From Blastomussa wellsi (taxonomy: Eukaryota > Cnidaria > Anthozoa > Scleractinia > Plerogyridae), in contig OX393562.1 of assembly GCA_947652115.1 (NCBI GenBank), positions 359,587 to 423,586 on the forward strand: a stretch of 64,000 bases of DNA, in the 5' to 3' direction. Positions within the stretch are counted from its first letter, which is position 1, and each line of letters opens with the position of its first letter. Both the position numbers and the translations under genes were made by a program. The notes beneath the pieces were generated by a model that was given only the letters and a program-made list of their open reading frames with translations, did not search any database and was not told the origin of the DNA. This document shows, one piece after another, positions 1-11,155 of the stretch.

Positions 1-64
1 ATGCAATGACGCCTTCTTGCCCAACAATAGAATCCAGAACTAGACCTACTTTTTTTAATTTCAG

Positions 65-3000
65 AAGCTGAATGTGATGCATCTCTTGGTATGGAAGATG
101 GCTCCATCGCTGACGCTCAGATCACCGCCTCGTCCTATTCCCCTGGTGGGGAGCCACATAATGCCAGGTTGAACGGCGCCAAGGCCTGGGTACCAAACGG
201 ACCTCTAGCGTAAGTTCCATGACGATTCTGTTGCCAAATTGTTTTGATTGATTGGTTATTTTAACTCACCCTGTCCACGTTTGTAGCGTACCGTAACGTA
301 GCGTTACATAACGTAACGTAACAAATCTTCTGCAGTTTCAATCTGAAGTGTCCTCACAAAAAATACAAATTTTGTGACACGAAAAAAAGGGACATCTGAA
401 TTTTCGGTTTACTCAGATTGATTTAACCCTTGTGACGATGCTCTCCAGATTGATGTAACCATTTTGGCTATATGTATATATACCCGGAGAAGACAATGTA
501 ACTCGATGCACATACGGCAGAATTGAAATCTCACTGAATGGTTTAACCTCTCCTTTTTCATCCGTAAAACGTACATATAACAGGAAAGAGAGATCACAGT
601 TTCTTCAAGTGAACTTCACCAGTAAGGTGAAAGTGCGCCGAATCGCCACTCAAGGTAAAGACGATACCTTCGTCACCAGACTCTCCCTGTTCTTCAGCGA
701 TGATGGTGTCATTTGGAAGCCTTATAAAGAAGGAGGCAAAATCAAGGTAAAACAAGGATCTCCAAACCTATGGTATAGACTATTTAAAGGCTAGTGACCC
801 GTCTGAAATGGCAACATAACACAGCAAAAAGTATGCCTTGATTGAGTTATCACTGTAATCTCAAAATTTGATGTGCACAACAGTACAAATTTTGAAATAA
901 TTTTTTTCGCGAGAATATGTCACAATTGGTAAAACACCCTTTGTCAACAAAGATGCCATAGAAACTTGAAGGAACCAATCAACTAACCCGACAAAAGTTT
1001 CCACGATAATCTGTTGGAAATAAAAAGTCACAAAGTTTGGTATTTTGAAACCAGCACCCTTTGTTTAATAGGGTCAATGAATATGCCGTCATGACCAACG
1101 CTTCATTTTAAGTCAAACAACCAATCAGATGTCGCATTTTAGCTTTGCAGCAGGTTTATAATTGCATCTTAATTTCACAGGAGTTCGCGGCCAGCACGGA
1201 TGGTCACGCCGCACAGATGATCGCGCTTGCCATTCCTATTGAAGCTGTGTTTATCCGCGTCAATCCAACTGGCTGGCAAAAAAACATCGCTCTCAGAGTT
1301 GAGTTCTATGGCTGTGTACTGAGTCAGCAGCCGTCATTGTCTGGTATGTTGGTGTTCATTCTAAGCTTTCATTTCAGTGTGTGCTGAATTTTGATGCCTG
1401 TAACAATTATTCTGCAATTATTTTGGTTAGGTACCTTGAAGTTCACAGGGCGTGGATACTTGTTAGACAAAAGCAGTAATACCATGTATGTCTGCAGCGT
1501 GCCAATGAAAAGGTGAGGCCATACTACAACAAAATGCTCATGAGTTCGTCCAACTGAAAGGTTTTTATAAAGTAAGCTACTGGCCTGAGTGACGTGTACA
1601 AAATATACATTCGATCACCTTCTGTCAGAAGCTTTCGTCAACCCCAACACTCGAGCCTCTGCCTGCTGAATGGACTTAGTCACAATGAATAAAGTCATTT
1701 GTGGTAATTCATAAAAGTACCTTTAAAACAAAGTACAGCTTGAAAATAATGGTTTACCAAATAGCAGACATAGAAAACACACCAAAAACTTAACAATAAA
1801 CTGAAAAGAAACAAGGATGGCTTAGAAGGGGAAGAAGGTTGAGAAAGATTTTGTGTCATCTGCCACAGAGCTTCCTTAATTGGAAAAATTGTAATTATTA
1901 ATTTCCAAACAGAATGGACCCTGAAGATATCGTCCACTAGGAAAGGATACTGGGATTGTTGTGGATAAACCTACAAAAAGGATACATCGACCGGAGATAT
2001 TTTGTGTTAATTATGGAAATGAAATACTTTGTAATTACAGCAAGAAGATTACACCCAGATGCTACTTCAGCAACGACCAAGGTGACACCTGGATAGGTGA
2101 GATAAGAGAATCTTTCAGAGTAGACTGTCAAATGATTAATGAAAAACAACACCCAATTATACGAATATACCATTATTACACGCTTATGAAATACTTATCA
2201 AATACGTACGTACTCTGTAATACAGCACGGCATTTTGCTCATGGCATGAGCAAAATCGTCCTATGGAGCAGGCAGACAAATTAGTAGAAGTGAGTAAGGA
2301 TCATTTAAAGGTACCCTGGCTGTCTGGAAACATTGTTCACATCTTCCACCACACTTCACGGTCCAATCTGTCAGGAAAATGCGGGTTCGACCGAAATGAT
2401 AAATGTTATTATCAATAAAGGGCAAAATTACTGAGCGCTGATTGGTTGAGAGAGAGGGCATTTTTTCTTAATCGAGGGCATTTTTAGTAATCAAGAGAGG
2501 GCATGATTACCTGTTAATGATTGGCTAATCCGTTAATTGCCGTAGCGCTAAACAGGCTTCCCAGATAAAAATAGACTGCGCGCGTGATTTTCCTTCGTAT
2601 AAATTTTGCCCTTTATTGATAAACAAGTAATCCCATGAGACCTCGTACTATTAAGGATTAATTGCACTTGAGTTTTCAAAATTTTCCAAATTGCCCTCGT
2701 CGCTTCGCGACTCGGGCAATTTTGGAAAATTTTGAAAACTCTCGTGCAATTAATCCTTAATAGCACTTGGCCTCATGTGATTACCTATACCAATCATTTC
2801 GCTGAGAGCGTACTGGAAAATGAGAGCTGCAAACTCCTTTGAGACTTCAGTATACGGACAGACCATATTATAGAGGCTAGGAGACCAGATTTAGTGCTCG
2901 TTGACAAAAGCGAAAAACGCTGTCATACAATAGACGTGGCAATACCAGGAGACAGTGGAGTAAAAGAAAAGGCGGACGAGAAGGTTTAAAAGTATCAAAA

Positions 3001-4634
3001 CCCTGCCAGAGAATTAAGAAGAATATGGGAAGTGAAAACCAAAAATAACACGAGGCAGAATAAAGAGGGATATTAAAGAGCCGCTGATAAAGATGTTTTG
3101 AATAATCTTTCCTCTAAACTGTTGCATGGCAAGGCCACTTCTAAAGACAGCTTGTTTTGGACCCCGGCGCACAATTATTCTGTAATCAGCACATAATAAC
3201 AGTAACAAATTTCTCAGAGCCTGTGGCCCATGCGCTTTAAGACTCCCTACATCTATAGCCACACCCTGCACCCTTGTCTTATTCATCCTACTTACAACCG
3301 GCCCGGTATTTAGTAAATTGGCACTTTTATGAACACCGAACTCCTTTATTTAGTAAATGGGCTATTTAGAAAAACCCAAAGAAAGTGGTAGCAAACCAAA
3401 GAGGGAAAATTGGTCGAGACCGTGAAATATTTATTAAGACAGATAACAAACTGGCAAAGTAGTTGAACAATGTTGGTTAAATTTTCGAAGATACTCCATT
3501 TGAGACAGTAGACCTTTAAAATGCTCATAATACATAAGTTTAAAGCTATTTACCTCACAAACACCTAGTGCTTGGCCTTTTCTGTATAATTTTCAGGCAT
3601 GGACAATCGCCTTCTCGTTATTCTTGGACACGACAAGGCCGAAAATACTCTTTTCGGATTGAGTAGGAATGGAAAAGCGATTTTGAAAAGCACCGAGGAC
3701 CATTCAGCAAAGTTTAAGGCTGTTCCTCAGAATGACTGGCTGGAGGCAAAAGAAAAACCCACCACAACACACGCTACGTGGCTTGAGAGTAACGAGGCCA
3801 TCACCAATTCAACCATGACACCACAGGCTGGGCACACGGTTACCTCGACCAGCGGTACCATGTGGGGAGGTAAGATTTTAGGCTTCCACTCCAGCCTCCT
3901 CCTCCTCTTTCTCTTCCCCATTCCTTCTCCTTTAGTTCTTCTCCTTCTTTTTCTAAAGGTTAGTTCCCTCTATCATAATCATAATCATAATCATAATCAT
4001 CATCATAATCATAATCATAATCATAATCATAATCATAATCTTCTTATGTTCTAGTGGGAACGGCCGCGCTAAAATCTTAAAGAACGGTATTCAGAGCTGG
4101 ACGCCATCTTAAAATGAACCGACCCGATAGTACTGAACCTAGACGTTAATTGGCTAAAACACAATAACCCCGATGCGTCATTACGCTTATGATTACTTCG
4201 TTATGATTTTCGCGTTCCCACAACAAATAAAAGCAACATAGTCATAGTCACAGACATAATCATAAGAAAATGATCGACCATTTTCTTATGATTATGATTA
4301 TGTTGATCATAAGGGCGCTTGTGATTATGTTTCTTGACGATCCCACTAAGACATAAGCGAAATAACAGCGTCATGTTCGTGGCTGTGATTATGATTCTTA
4401 TGTCGCTTGTGGGAACTAAGCTTAACACTTATTCCAGCACATGTCGGGATTTTTCATGCATTCGCAACAGATTCAACAGGTTCCGAGGGTACCTTAATCC
4501 CCCTACCCTTTTCCCCAGAGTTACTTACAGACGTTTGTTTGTTCTTTCCCTTTGCAGCTTCTGCTAATGGTATTCATGTGAAGCTGCAGTCAGAATGGAA
4601 ACTGAAGGCGATTTGGATGTGCGCTGGTGTGTAA
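65..4634 (+). CDS. Discoidin-domain (F5/8 type C) protein, 3' part of gene
   Basis: The gene enters from the left; seven exons are read in the window: 65-209, 584-746, 1181-1343, 1431-1512, 2041-2096, 3597-3869 and 4558-4634 (TAA). All phases agree across GT/AG borders. The first three exons make one F5/8 type C (discoidin) domain: it opens with CDASLGMEDGSI and TASSYSPG, has the central FLQVNF strand, and closes with RVEFYGC. This fold usually binds lipids, glycans or collagen outside cells. The next exons include SNDQGDTW, which fits the Asp-box (BNR) pattern SxDxGxTW of sialidase-type propellers, then a Thr/Ser-rich stretch (KEKPTTTHATW, TSTSGTMW). The protein ends CAGV with no clear membrane span. 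The exon at 2041 was chosen over a longer open frame from 1961 because only it continues the phase. Family level is secure; the protein's name and function are not known to me. Confidence 0.8.
2411..2620. mobile_element. Short element with ~20-bp terminal inverted repeats (MITE-like)
   Basis: The left end reads atcaataaagggcaaaatt (2411-2429) and its reverse complement lies at 2601-2620. The 170 bp between them is non-coding. It lies in the intron between the discoidin gene exons ending 2096 and starting 3597. No target duplication was recognised. Confidence 0.55.
2627..2783. repeat. Large imperfect palindrome (hairpin MITE)
   Basis: Arms of about 70 bp (2627-2695 and 2714-2783) are inverted copies with a few mismatches and small gaps. 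Shared blocks include ggattaattgca and gttttcaaaattttccaaa. The tip is a short GC-rich loop around cgcttcgcga. Transcribed, it would form one long hairpin. It abuts the element ending at 2620. Confidence 0.75.
2811..3063 (+). pseudogene. Decayed LINE (non-LTR retrotransposon) ORF2 C-terminal fragment
   Basis: One reading frame gives LENESCKLL-stop-DFSIRTDHIIEARRPDLV, then VDKSEKRCHTIDVAIPGD and, after a second stop, KYQNPARELRRIW. This resembles the region downstream of the reverse transcriptase in many metazoan LINE ORF2 proteins (TDH.IEARRPDLV, ID.A.PGD, KYQ..ELQ..W). In-frame stops at 2840-2842 (TGA, where Trp is usual) and 2987-2989 (TAA) show it is dead. It lies in sense orientation in an intron of the discoidin gene. 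The exact LINE clade cannot be told from this piece. Confidence 0.7.
3972..4040. repeat. Microsatellite (ATAATC)n
   Basis: About eleven tandem copies of a six-base unit (ataatc, with one catcat interruption) sit just inside the intron after the exon ending at 3869. Translation gives a spurious His/Asn run. Confidence 0.9.
4255..4296. repeat. Perfect 18-bp-arm hairpin
   Basis: cataatcataagaaaatg (4255-4272) is followed by a 6-base loop and then its exact reverse complement (4279-4296). It lies in the last intron of the discoidin gene, in a region rich in cataat words and close to the (ATAATC)n tract. The two probably belong to one decayed element, since gggaac-type words recur near 4055, 4213 and 4412. 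Confidence 0.65.
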
Positions 4635-7600
4635 ACGACTCCACAAGACTATCTTTACATAAGACAACTTTCAGTAAAAGCACGGACACATTTTCGTTGT
4701 AAATATTAAGTGCATCTTAATATTCGGACATGCACTTGCACGTCTTTTCTATTTAGGTCACTTAAAACAAGTCCTTTTCTATAGCCGTTATTTGGGTCGT
4801 CACGCAATGCTTCCGTTAAAGTGTCACGTCATGCACCCCTTTATACGCGTTATGTGACGCATTCTCGACCCAAAAGGTCAATGTTTTGAACATGCACACA
4901 GAGTACTTCATTTTCGACTGTCAGCGAATCAGATTTGAATGGAATATATGTAACTCTGCGTAAGCCCAGAATGACCTGAACTTCGTGAGTCGCGCTTTCA
5001 GACAAGTCGCGATTCTTGGCACTGACCAAAAAGGTCGTGGCTTCTGGAGTCGAGGATGTGCGTGATAATGGCCTACTAAAAGTGTATCATATCAAAGCGG
5101 ACTTAGTTCTTGAGCTCAACAAATATAACTTTCAGCGATTTGTCAACATTACTTTCCAATGTCAGCGTGGAATGAATTTTGCAACTGTCGGTCATTCAAC
5201 ATTCTACTGGCAGGTCACCGATATTTGGTCGGAATTTAACCTGCAGTGTAAAAAAGGCCGGGTGTGCTTAGGTGTACGTTGTACGCCGAGTACGACGATG
5301 CAAATTGCTGTGGTAATGATACTAATCTCACTAATAGAACGAACTCTTTCTCGTTAGCCAATTGCTTACCTTTTGCAGTTTCAGCAAAAGGTAAGTTACA
5401 GAATTCTTATTTTTTTCATTTCAGACTTTGGAAAGTGATCAGTTGCTCTTCAATTCATGCATGGTCAGTATAATTTCATTGAAATACTCTGGAGAACTGA
5501 ACTTTGGTCCGTACGCGTTTTGTAGACTGTAACAAAGCCAGCAATGAAATAGTCCATTTTCCGCTAATTAGGCCTTAAAGACAACACGCTGGGTCTTACT
5601 TTGAAATAGTCCCACCAGTTAACAGAGAACGTGAGCAATAATTATTGTGTTGATCAGTATTGTAGACTGTTCTCGGTTATGGAAAAAACCTAGCATAAGT
5701 TAAAAGACGTCCATGTCTCCACCCTTTTTCCCGCGCTGAGAGACGTGCGTCATTCCACCTCCTGCACTGGAGTCCGTATGGCGTCTCTGGTTGGTTTTTA
5801 CTTTAGCGCGTAAATTTGAAACTGAGCAACAACCAACCAGAATTCTTTAGCGTATAATTTTTCCGGTAGACTGATCAGACATATCTTGAGTGCGAGATGA
5901 GTGGAGCCCGCGAGTCAACGTTTGTTTACTCAAGTCATCAAAGACTCATGCTAAAATCGTCTTTCATCAACATTTCCATTATGTTTGAACGTAAAATAAC
6001 TCAAGTTTACCCTTACGGCAGCGTGTTTGGATTCGTGTGTCTGCCAAAAGTTTGGTTCAGTGTCGTTATGATGTCACCAATATTAAAATATCTCCATCTT
6101 GAATCGCCGTTATTAGTTTTCTTTATTTCAGTTTCTCTAATTTGAAACAGTGTGTTAAACGAAAATGCTATCAGAAAACATTGAAATAATAGTGCTAAAC
6201 TTTAAGGAACTAAATTTCAATGATAAAAACAGAGTTAAAGGACACCTGTCTTTAAGACGGACACTCCCAGCTCTCTCAAATGGACAACAGATGCTGTTCT
6301 CCGACAATGGGCCCTTAAGAAGTTTTTATTTCTGGTGAAAAATGCTTCAGAGCGGACAGGCATGTTCAATAATTCTGCAAATGCTGTTTGTGAAAGCAAT
6401 CTTTGTGTTGAAAAAAGCCTACTCATATCGGGATTGGCTCGTGAAAATGCAGTGGAGCCTAAACGTATACACTTTTCTGCCTTCACATTCATTTCTAAAT
6501 ACTTTCACATTTACTAACTAACGTTATCGCTTGCTGTCGATTCGCTCTAAACAAGACAATTTTCTGTTAAGAAGTTTAGTTGTTGTTTGTGCTGGTAGTG
6601 TCCGTCTTACAGCCGAGAGAGTTGACTTGTGTCATAGCATTTTCATATTGTTAATGTTGTTCTAAGCAAATAACTTGCATTTCGTAGAAGTGTTGTTATT
6701 TTAGACAAACAACGCCAAACGAATACTACACTCAATTCCCCAAAATATATATTTCACGTAGATACCGATTTCTAGTCAGTTGAAGATGTTAATTAAGGCT
6801 TTAATCATAGGTTAGACAAACGAACAAAATAAGTGTAACGAACAATAAATGTTGGAGTCTGGTGTCTAAATTATCGTTAGTAGGTAAGTTTAAAACTCTG
6901 CCAAGGACCACATGTCCTATTGAAATGTACTGAATTTTGATTTTATTTAAAAATTGTCAGAACAGCTTTCACGTTTATTGTATAATTTTGCTTGATTAAA
7001 ATAAATGATCCTACCATAGCTTCATTTGAGTAATTTCTTTTCCCTTCCATTGATGAGCTTTGCGTTTACATTATTTTTAAGTTCTTGATATGTTTTGGTC
7101 ACGTGACTTGTCAAATGTCCCCAAAGTGGAATGCAAAAAAGGTTATCTGCGTGACTTATTTCAGTTCATGAAATAATATGCCTGACGAAGAATAATCAGT
7201 TATTATTACAACTTTCAGTCATGTCAGTGAAAGTGGGCAAATTACCTTAAAATCGAGAACGGTTGGTTAGGAATAGCCCCTGTTTGACGAAGGTGTGATA
7301 TTTGAAAGATTTAATAAAGATTATCTCGAATTGTTGCTGCACTAGCAACAACAGCAACAAAAAATATACACACATGCATCTACTTTATTTTTAAAACACA
7401 ATCATGCAACGTACACCTTTCCACCCGACACCAGTTTTAATTTTATATAGTAGTTACACAGAAAATATCTCATAAAATGATATTTGGTTTAACATACGGC
7501 AAAATTTTACGAGTGTGGCTGAATTAAGAACTGAGCCGACTGTATTGAACCACTGCGGTTTTATTGAACCACTTCTTGTCGATCGAGTCAGGTAAATTTA

Positions 7601-7656
7601 TACCCCAAATATCATATTTATAGCCCGGTTCTTAGTTGATAATTTGTTTTTAACAG
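4635..7656. other. Intergenic, no convincing gene
   Basis: There is no spliced coding pattern. The open frame at 5016-5357 overlaps the end of a MITE and lacks coding character. A partial inverted repeat built on tgggtcgtcacgcaatgc (from about 4790, with a mate near 4850-4873) resembles the hairpin at 43136-43181. The stretch from 5100 to 7650 shows nothing beyond AT-rich sequence. Confidence 0.6.
4860..5058. mobile_element. Degenerate copy of the cattctcg...cgagaatg MITE family
   Basis: The right end at 5006-5058 (gcgattcttggcactgacca, then a variant of the family terminus) aligns with the right ends of the elements at 10936-11155 and 11319-11572. An internal aatcagattt block also matches. 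The left end at 4860 starts cattctcg but then diverges and overlaps another hairpin repeat, so that border is uncertain. No target duplication is preserved. Confidence 0.5.
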
Positions 7657-7811
7657 GTTATATTGATATTCGTATCTGTTCCGGGGGTCATCATGACCCT
7701 AACAAGGGAAATTGTCTTGGAAACGATGCCTCAATCAAGGTGGACGGAGTAGAGAGAGCTGTGAATGCTAGTACAATACGAGCAAATACGGCACCTATTA
7801 AATGGATATGA
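7657..7811 (+). pseudogene. Exon-like fragment resembling an ILEI/PANDER (FAM3-type) domain
   Basis: A clean acceptor (ttttaacag) leads into a frame reading YIDIRICSGGHHDPN, then GNCLGNDASIKVDGVERA, with a stop at 7809-7811. A possible donor (gtgaat) follows ERA at 7760. The pattern S-G...D...GNDASIKV-DGVERA recalls the start of ILEI/PANDER-type carbohydrate-recognition domains, in which a small-residue strand is followed by an x-I-x-V-x-G turn. No matching exon for the rest of the domain was found between here and 9390. It may be a relic or an isolated exon of an unrecognised gene. Family call from memory only. Confidence 0.35.
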
Positions 7812-8695
7812 GCCTAGCATAACTATGTCCTAGCTCACCGAGCCGGGAGTCTCTGCGCAGCTCCAAAGTTCCCTTCTCGAAATAGATAATGTTCGCGGAC
7901 AAAAATCCTAGCATATTTCCATATTTTCTTCTAATCTTTCTTATAGGCTGAAATATTCTTGAAAATATTCTTAGAGAGTTAAAGGAACACAAAAATGTCG
8001 GATTATCTGTCCTATCGTCACTTTGATGGTATTGAAGTAATTGTACGCAATGAAGCGAAACATGACAAACAAAACGTCTTGCAGAAATGTTATTAGCATC
8101 GAACATGCGGCTAGTGTTGTTTTTATTGGTTGTTTTTGCTGGTTTTGCCGTTTAGAGAAAGTACGTCTTATCTACCGTTTAGTTACAAACATATGATTGT
8201 ATCATTTTCTTTTCTAAATCTCAGTCTAGGATTTATTCTTAAAACTGCAGTGGCAACCGTTAATAAATTAATTTTAAAATTAATGGAGAAGCGCTCGTTC
8301 GTTGATTCTACGGGAGTCAACAGAAAAGAGGAATTGCTGAAAACATAATACCTGTTTTCGCGTTCTCAGCTCATTTAATCGTTGACACTAGACGTGGTTT
8401 TCAATTCTTTGTTATTTAACTGCTAATAAGTTTTATGGAAAAATAAATAAAACTCATTTGTTAAAAGGATTATGAGTGTTTCCTTAGGGCTAAAAAGATG
8501 GTGTAATTTCCAACAAAAGACAAAATTAAATCAAATTAGATCAAACAGCTCAGTGTGAAAATGAAGCATTCTCTTGACGTAGTTTCATGTTTCATGTGTT
8601 CTGGGTATCAGTCTCTTGGCGCCCTTGAATTTATCTTTATTTGTTCTAAATACTTGGGGACTACCGGGTGGGGTACAGCATTGGCTAGGCCACAG

Positions 8696-8782
8696 CCAAC
8701 CTCGTTTCCAGGGTCCTCTCCTTCCCGTCCCCTGGAGCGTACCAGAGGGCGGTGAGAGAGAGACCCTGGGAGCGAGGTTGGG
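8696..8782. mobile_element. Small palindromic MITE
   Basis: Inverted ends gccaacctcg...ccaggg (from 8696) and ccctgggagcgaggttgg (to about 8782) pair over roughly 20 bp. The GC-rich centre differs from the AT-rich flanks. At about 87 bp it is non-autonomous. No clear target duplication. Confidence 0.6.
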
Positions 8783-9041
8783 CCACAACGGTCTACCCAC
8801 TGAAGGCGTAACGTAATCTGGCCATTTCTGACTTTTAAGACTTTTTGCAACATTGTGCACTCTTTCGTTTTCACGTAATTTTCGGCTGATATTTCTAACC
8901 TTGTTCAAACTTAATATTGTGAGGTACGAAAGGCATAAATAAGCGGCTGTCTGGCCACAAGGTTGTTTACACTTTAGATAAGCACACGCACAAGGCGATA
9001 CTGTGCGCAAGCGCAGTGATTTAAAAATTCTGTTGAACACT

Positions 9042-9067
9042 GAATGAATGAATGAATGAATGAATGA
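9042..9067. repeat. Microsatellite (AATG)n
   Basis: Six tandem tgaa/aatg units, 26 bp. Confidence 0.9.
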
Positions 9068-9393
9068 TAATGGAATTTGTATAGCGCACTTACTATAATA
9101 AAACATTACATAATGAGACTCACGTCAATACCCAAATCTTGCACTTGTGCTGATCTCACAACGGTTTAAACAAGAGTTTTCTTATCATGCTTAATCTACT
9201 CTTTGGTCTTTATATATGGTTGGCCTTGGCTAATCCGCAGTTTAACCATTCTGATTTTACGTGACACAGAAGAATAAGTAAAACTTCTCTAGATAGATAC
9301 TGTTTTTATTCAGGAATTAAAATAATCATGCATTTTCAGACTTCTCGATTCGCATTTTAGTTGCTTTCCTAACTGGAAACTACAAAAATATTT

Positions 9394-10698
9394 TTAATCG
9401 TTATCGACATCTTCAATGTCACTCAACATGTCCAAATTTTCATCATCAAGCAAATCCAATTCATCAGGAACATCATTCAGCTTTTCAAGACTCTCTTTTA
9501 TCGTCTCATCTAGCCCGGCTAGATACCTGTCAAGCTCGTTTCCATCACTGTCCATTTCTTGTTTAATCTTGGCCACTTGCTCCTGCTCATCTGTCACGTG
9601 ATTGACAGTGGGTAACATTGCGTCATTGACGATACAGTTTTCCCGCGCACGCCTCGCCGCTATTTGCTCCTCTTCGAATTTTGCCGCTTCAACTTTGAGC
9701 CAATCAACAGCTTGATCCTGTTCTTTTTTTCCGTCAAAGGAAGCATGCGCAATCTCGTTTTCTTTGCCACGCCTGCCGTTTCGCTCATCGCTGGTATAAA
9801 AACTCTTGAGGAAATCTTGCTGAGCAGCGGAAGAAAGTCCAGCGCTCATACCCTCGCCTGATCTGTGCATGCTGGGATGAAATCTTTGCGTATGCGCCTG
9901 ACTAAATGCTTCTTTGAGATTTCTCGGCTGGTAGGAGAGCGATGAGTTTGCTCGTTCACGCGTAGACTGAGGCGACAAAGATATGTTACTACTGTCCGAA
10001 GGTGGAGTGTGAAAATGATGATAGCCATAAGAACCATTGTAGTTGTGTTGCATTCCGTCAGGACTATTCGTTGTCATGTATGTGAGGCGCCTCTTTGACG
10101 GTCTTGGCTGATAAACCCAGTTTGGATGTTCTGTTTTATGCTTCTCCTTCAAGCGTGAAGCGTCATCGAAGTAAGGTCGCTGTTGTTCCGGGGACAACTG
10201 GTTCCAAATCTCGCCAAGCTTGACGCTAATCTCGGCGTTATTCGCGGTCGGATGTCGCTTGGCGATCGTCGAGCGATACAGCCTCGCCCAAATCATAAAC
10301 GCGTTCATTGGCCGTTTGACTTTCGGCGAATTGCTTTGTTGCAATTGTGCTTGAAGGCTGTGGTACATATGAGGCATGCGTAGAAATGTCTGACTCATCG
10401 GGTCGACAGTGAAGCCTTTAAAGCCGCGCGATGCTGATTCCGGTGTCGAGGTTTGAATATTCACAGCCTTTTGAACTGGCGACGCTGGGGACGAAAATTC
10501 AGGCGTCTTTGTCTTGTCTTTCGGTGTAGAATGTTTGGGTAAACCATTTTTCTCTTGCGCAAACTTCTTCGGTGTTTCAAGTTCCTGGTATACCTTTTTC
10601 CCATCTTCTCTTGTCGGCGATGTTGAGCTATCGCTTATCGAAGATGCGCTGTTAATTGAACCATTAAGTTCGTTTTTCGATGTCGTCAAGTTTGGCAT
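9394..10698 (-). CDS. Sox30-like (SoxH) HMG-box transcription factor, single exon
   Basis: Uninterrupted frame of 434 residues from ATG at 10698 to TAA at 9394. The frame stays open to 10740 but only with TTG codons, so 10698 is the first usable start. The HMG box spans about residues 125-204: [17 protein letters not shown], then [18 protein letters not shown] and [18 protein letters not shown] and the [10 protein letters not shown] plus WVYQPRP combination are typical of Sox30 rather than of SoxB, C, E or F. Sox proteins bind AACAAT-type sites in the minor groove and bend DNA; Sox30 acts in animal germ cells. The N-terminus is Ser/Thr-rich. The C-terminus is strongly acidic (about the last 35 residues, ending DIEDVDND) and could activate transcription. 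It is shorter than vertebrate Sox30. It lies head-to-head with the kinesin gene. A 5' non-coding exon cannot be excluded. Confidence 0.88.
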   Translation of the reverse strand: MPNLTTSKNELNGSINSASSISDSSTSPTREDGKKVYQELETPKKFAQEKNGLPKHSTPKDKTKTPEFSSPASPVQKAVNIQTSTPESASRGFKGFTVDPMSQTFLRMPHMYHSLQAQLQQSNSPKVKRPMNAFMIWARLYRSTIAKRHPTANNAEISVKLGEIWNQLSPEQQRPYFDDASRLKEKHKTEHPNWVYQPRPSKRRLTYMTTNSPDGMQHNYNGSYGYHHFHTPPSDSSNISLSPQSTRERANSSLSYQPRNLKEAFSQAHTQRFHPSMHRSGEGMSAGLSSAAQQDFLKSFYTSDERNGRRGKENEIAHASFDGKKEQDQAVDWLKVEAAKFEEEQIAARRARENCIVNDAMLPTVNHVTDEQEQVAKIKQEMDSDGNELDRYLAGLDETIKESLEKLNDVPDELDLLDDENLDMLSDIEDVDND

Positions 10699-10786
10699 TG
10701 TGTCCGAAGATGTTGTAACAATGTGTTTGTTTCGCAACAATCGAGCGTTCGCACAAAGCTAAACAATCGAGCGATCCTTTGTCTTG

Positions 10787-10792
10787 TTTATA
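10787..10792 (-). promoter_or_regulatory. TATA-like element upstream of the Sox30-like gene
   Basis: TATAAA on the minus strand, about 90 bp upstream of the ATG at 10698. Between them lie two copies of the word aacaatcgagcg (10736-10747 and 10762-10773), each holding a Sox-type AACAAT core. Position and motif fit a core promoter, but this is inference. Confidence 0.35.
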
Positions 10793-10935
10793 ACCGTTAG
10801 TTATTTACCATAGCAACCTGATAAATGAATACGCATCACGCAGCGAAATGCTTTGCGCGCGCGAGTCTGATTTCAAAAAGCGCGCGCATTCCGTCGTTAT
10901 AAAATTCAACCCCAGCGCGTGCGTAAAAAGTGCCA

Positions 10936-11155
10936 CTCGTCCCCAGAGCCCGCTTATCTTTTGGTCAGCATCAAGAACACGGAGCATACGCATTGTTTTT
11001 TTTTTTTTGATTCTCGGCCAATCAGATTAAGCGAAAAAGGTCTGCGTCTGCACAGAACGGCCTGCAGTCCGTGAAATGTGGACTTCGGGGATCGGTCCTG
11101 GCCGGAGTCCGTGTTCTTGGTGCTGACCAAAAGAAAAGCGGGCTCTGGGGACGAG
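10936..11155. mobile_element. MITE with ~48-bp terminal inverted repeats (cattctcg family)
   Basis: The left end (10936-10983, ctcgtccccagagcccgctt...) is repeated inverted at 11108-11155 with few mismatches. The inside has an accaatcag-like block (gccaatcagatt) shared with the element at 11319. It is 220 bp, non-coding, in the spacer between the Sox30-like and kinesin genes. The outermost bases are eroded and no target duplication is clear. Confidence 0.8.

Larger units (their letters stand above)
7812..9393. other. Intergenic, only repeats seen
   Basis: It contains a palindromic MITE (8696-8782) and an (AATG)n tract. The overlapping open frames around 8555-9106 on both strands run through the MITE and show no domain. 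The remainder is plain AT-rich sequence. Confidence 0.6.

Noticed and set aside
1961..2284. Longer exon or separate ORF starting GTG at 1961
   Set aside because: Only the part from 2041 continues the phase of the preceding exon, and a proper acceptor (taattacag) precedes 2041.
5016..5357. 113-residue open frame
   Set aside because: Its start lies in the end of a MITE copy, it has no recognisable domain and no splice partner.
5762..5840. Inverted ctctggttggtttt / aacaaccaaccagaa pair
   Set aside because: Only about 14 bases pair and the borders are not defined; too weak to call an element.
8555..9106. Overlapping open frames on both strands
   Set aside because: They run through a GC-rich palindromic MITE and change character outside it; chance frames.
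10699..10740. N-terminal extension of the Sox30-like protein to 448 residues
   Set aside because: The extension would begin at a TTG codon; the first ATG in frame is at 10698.
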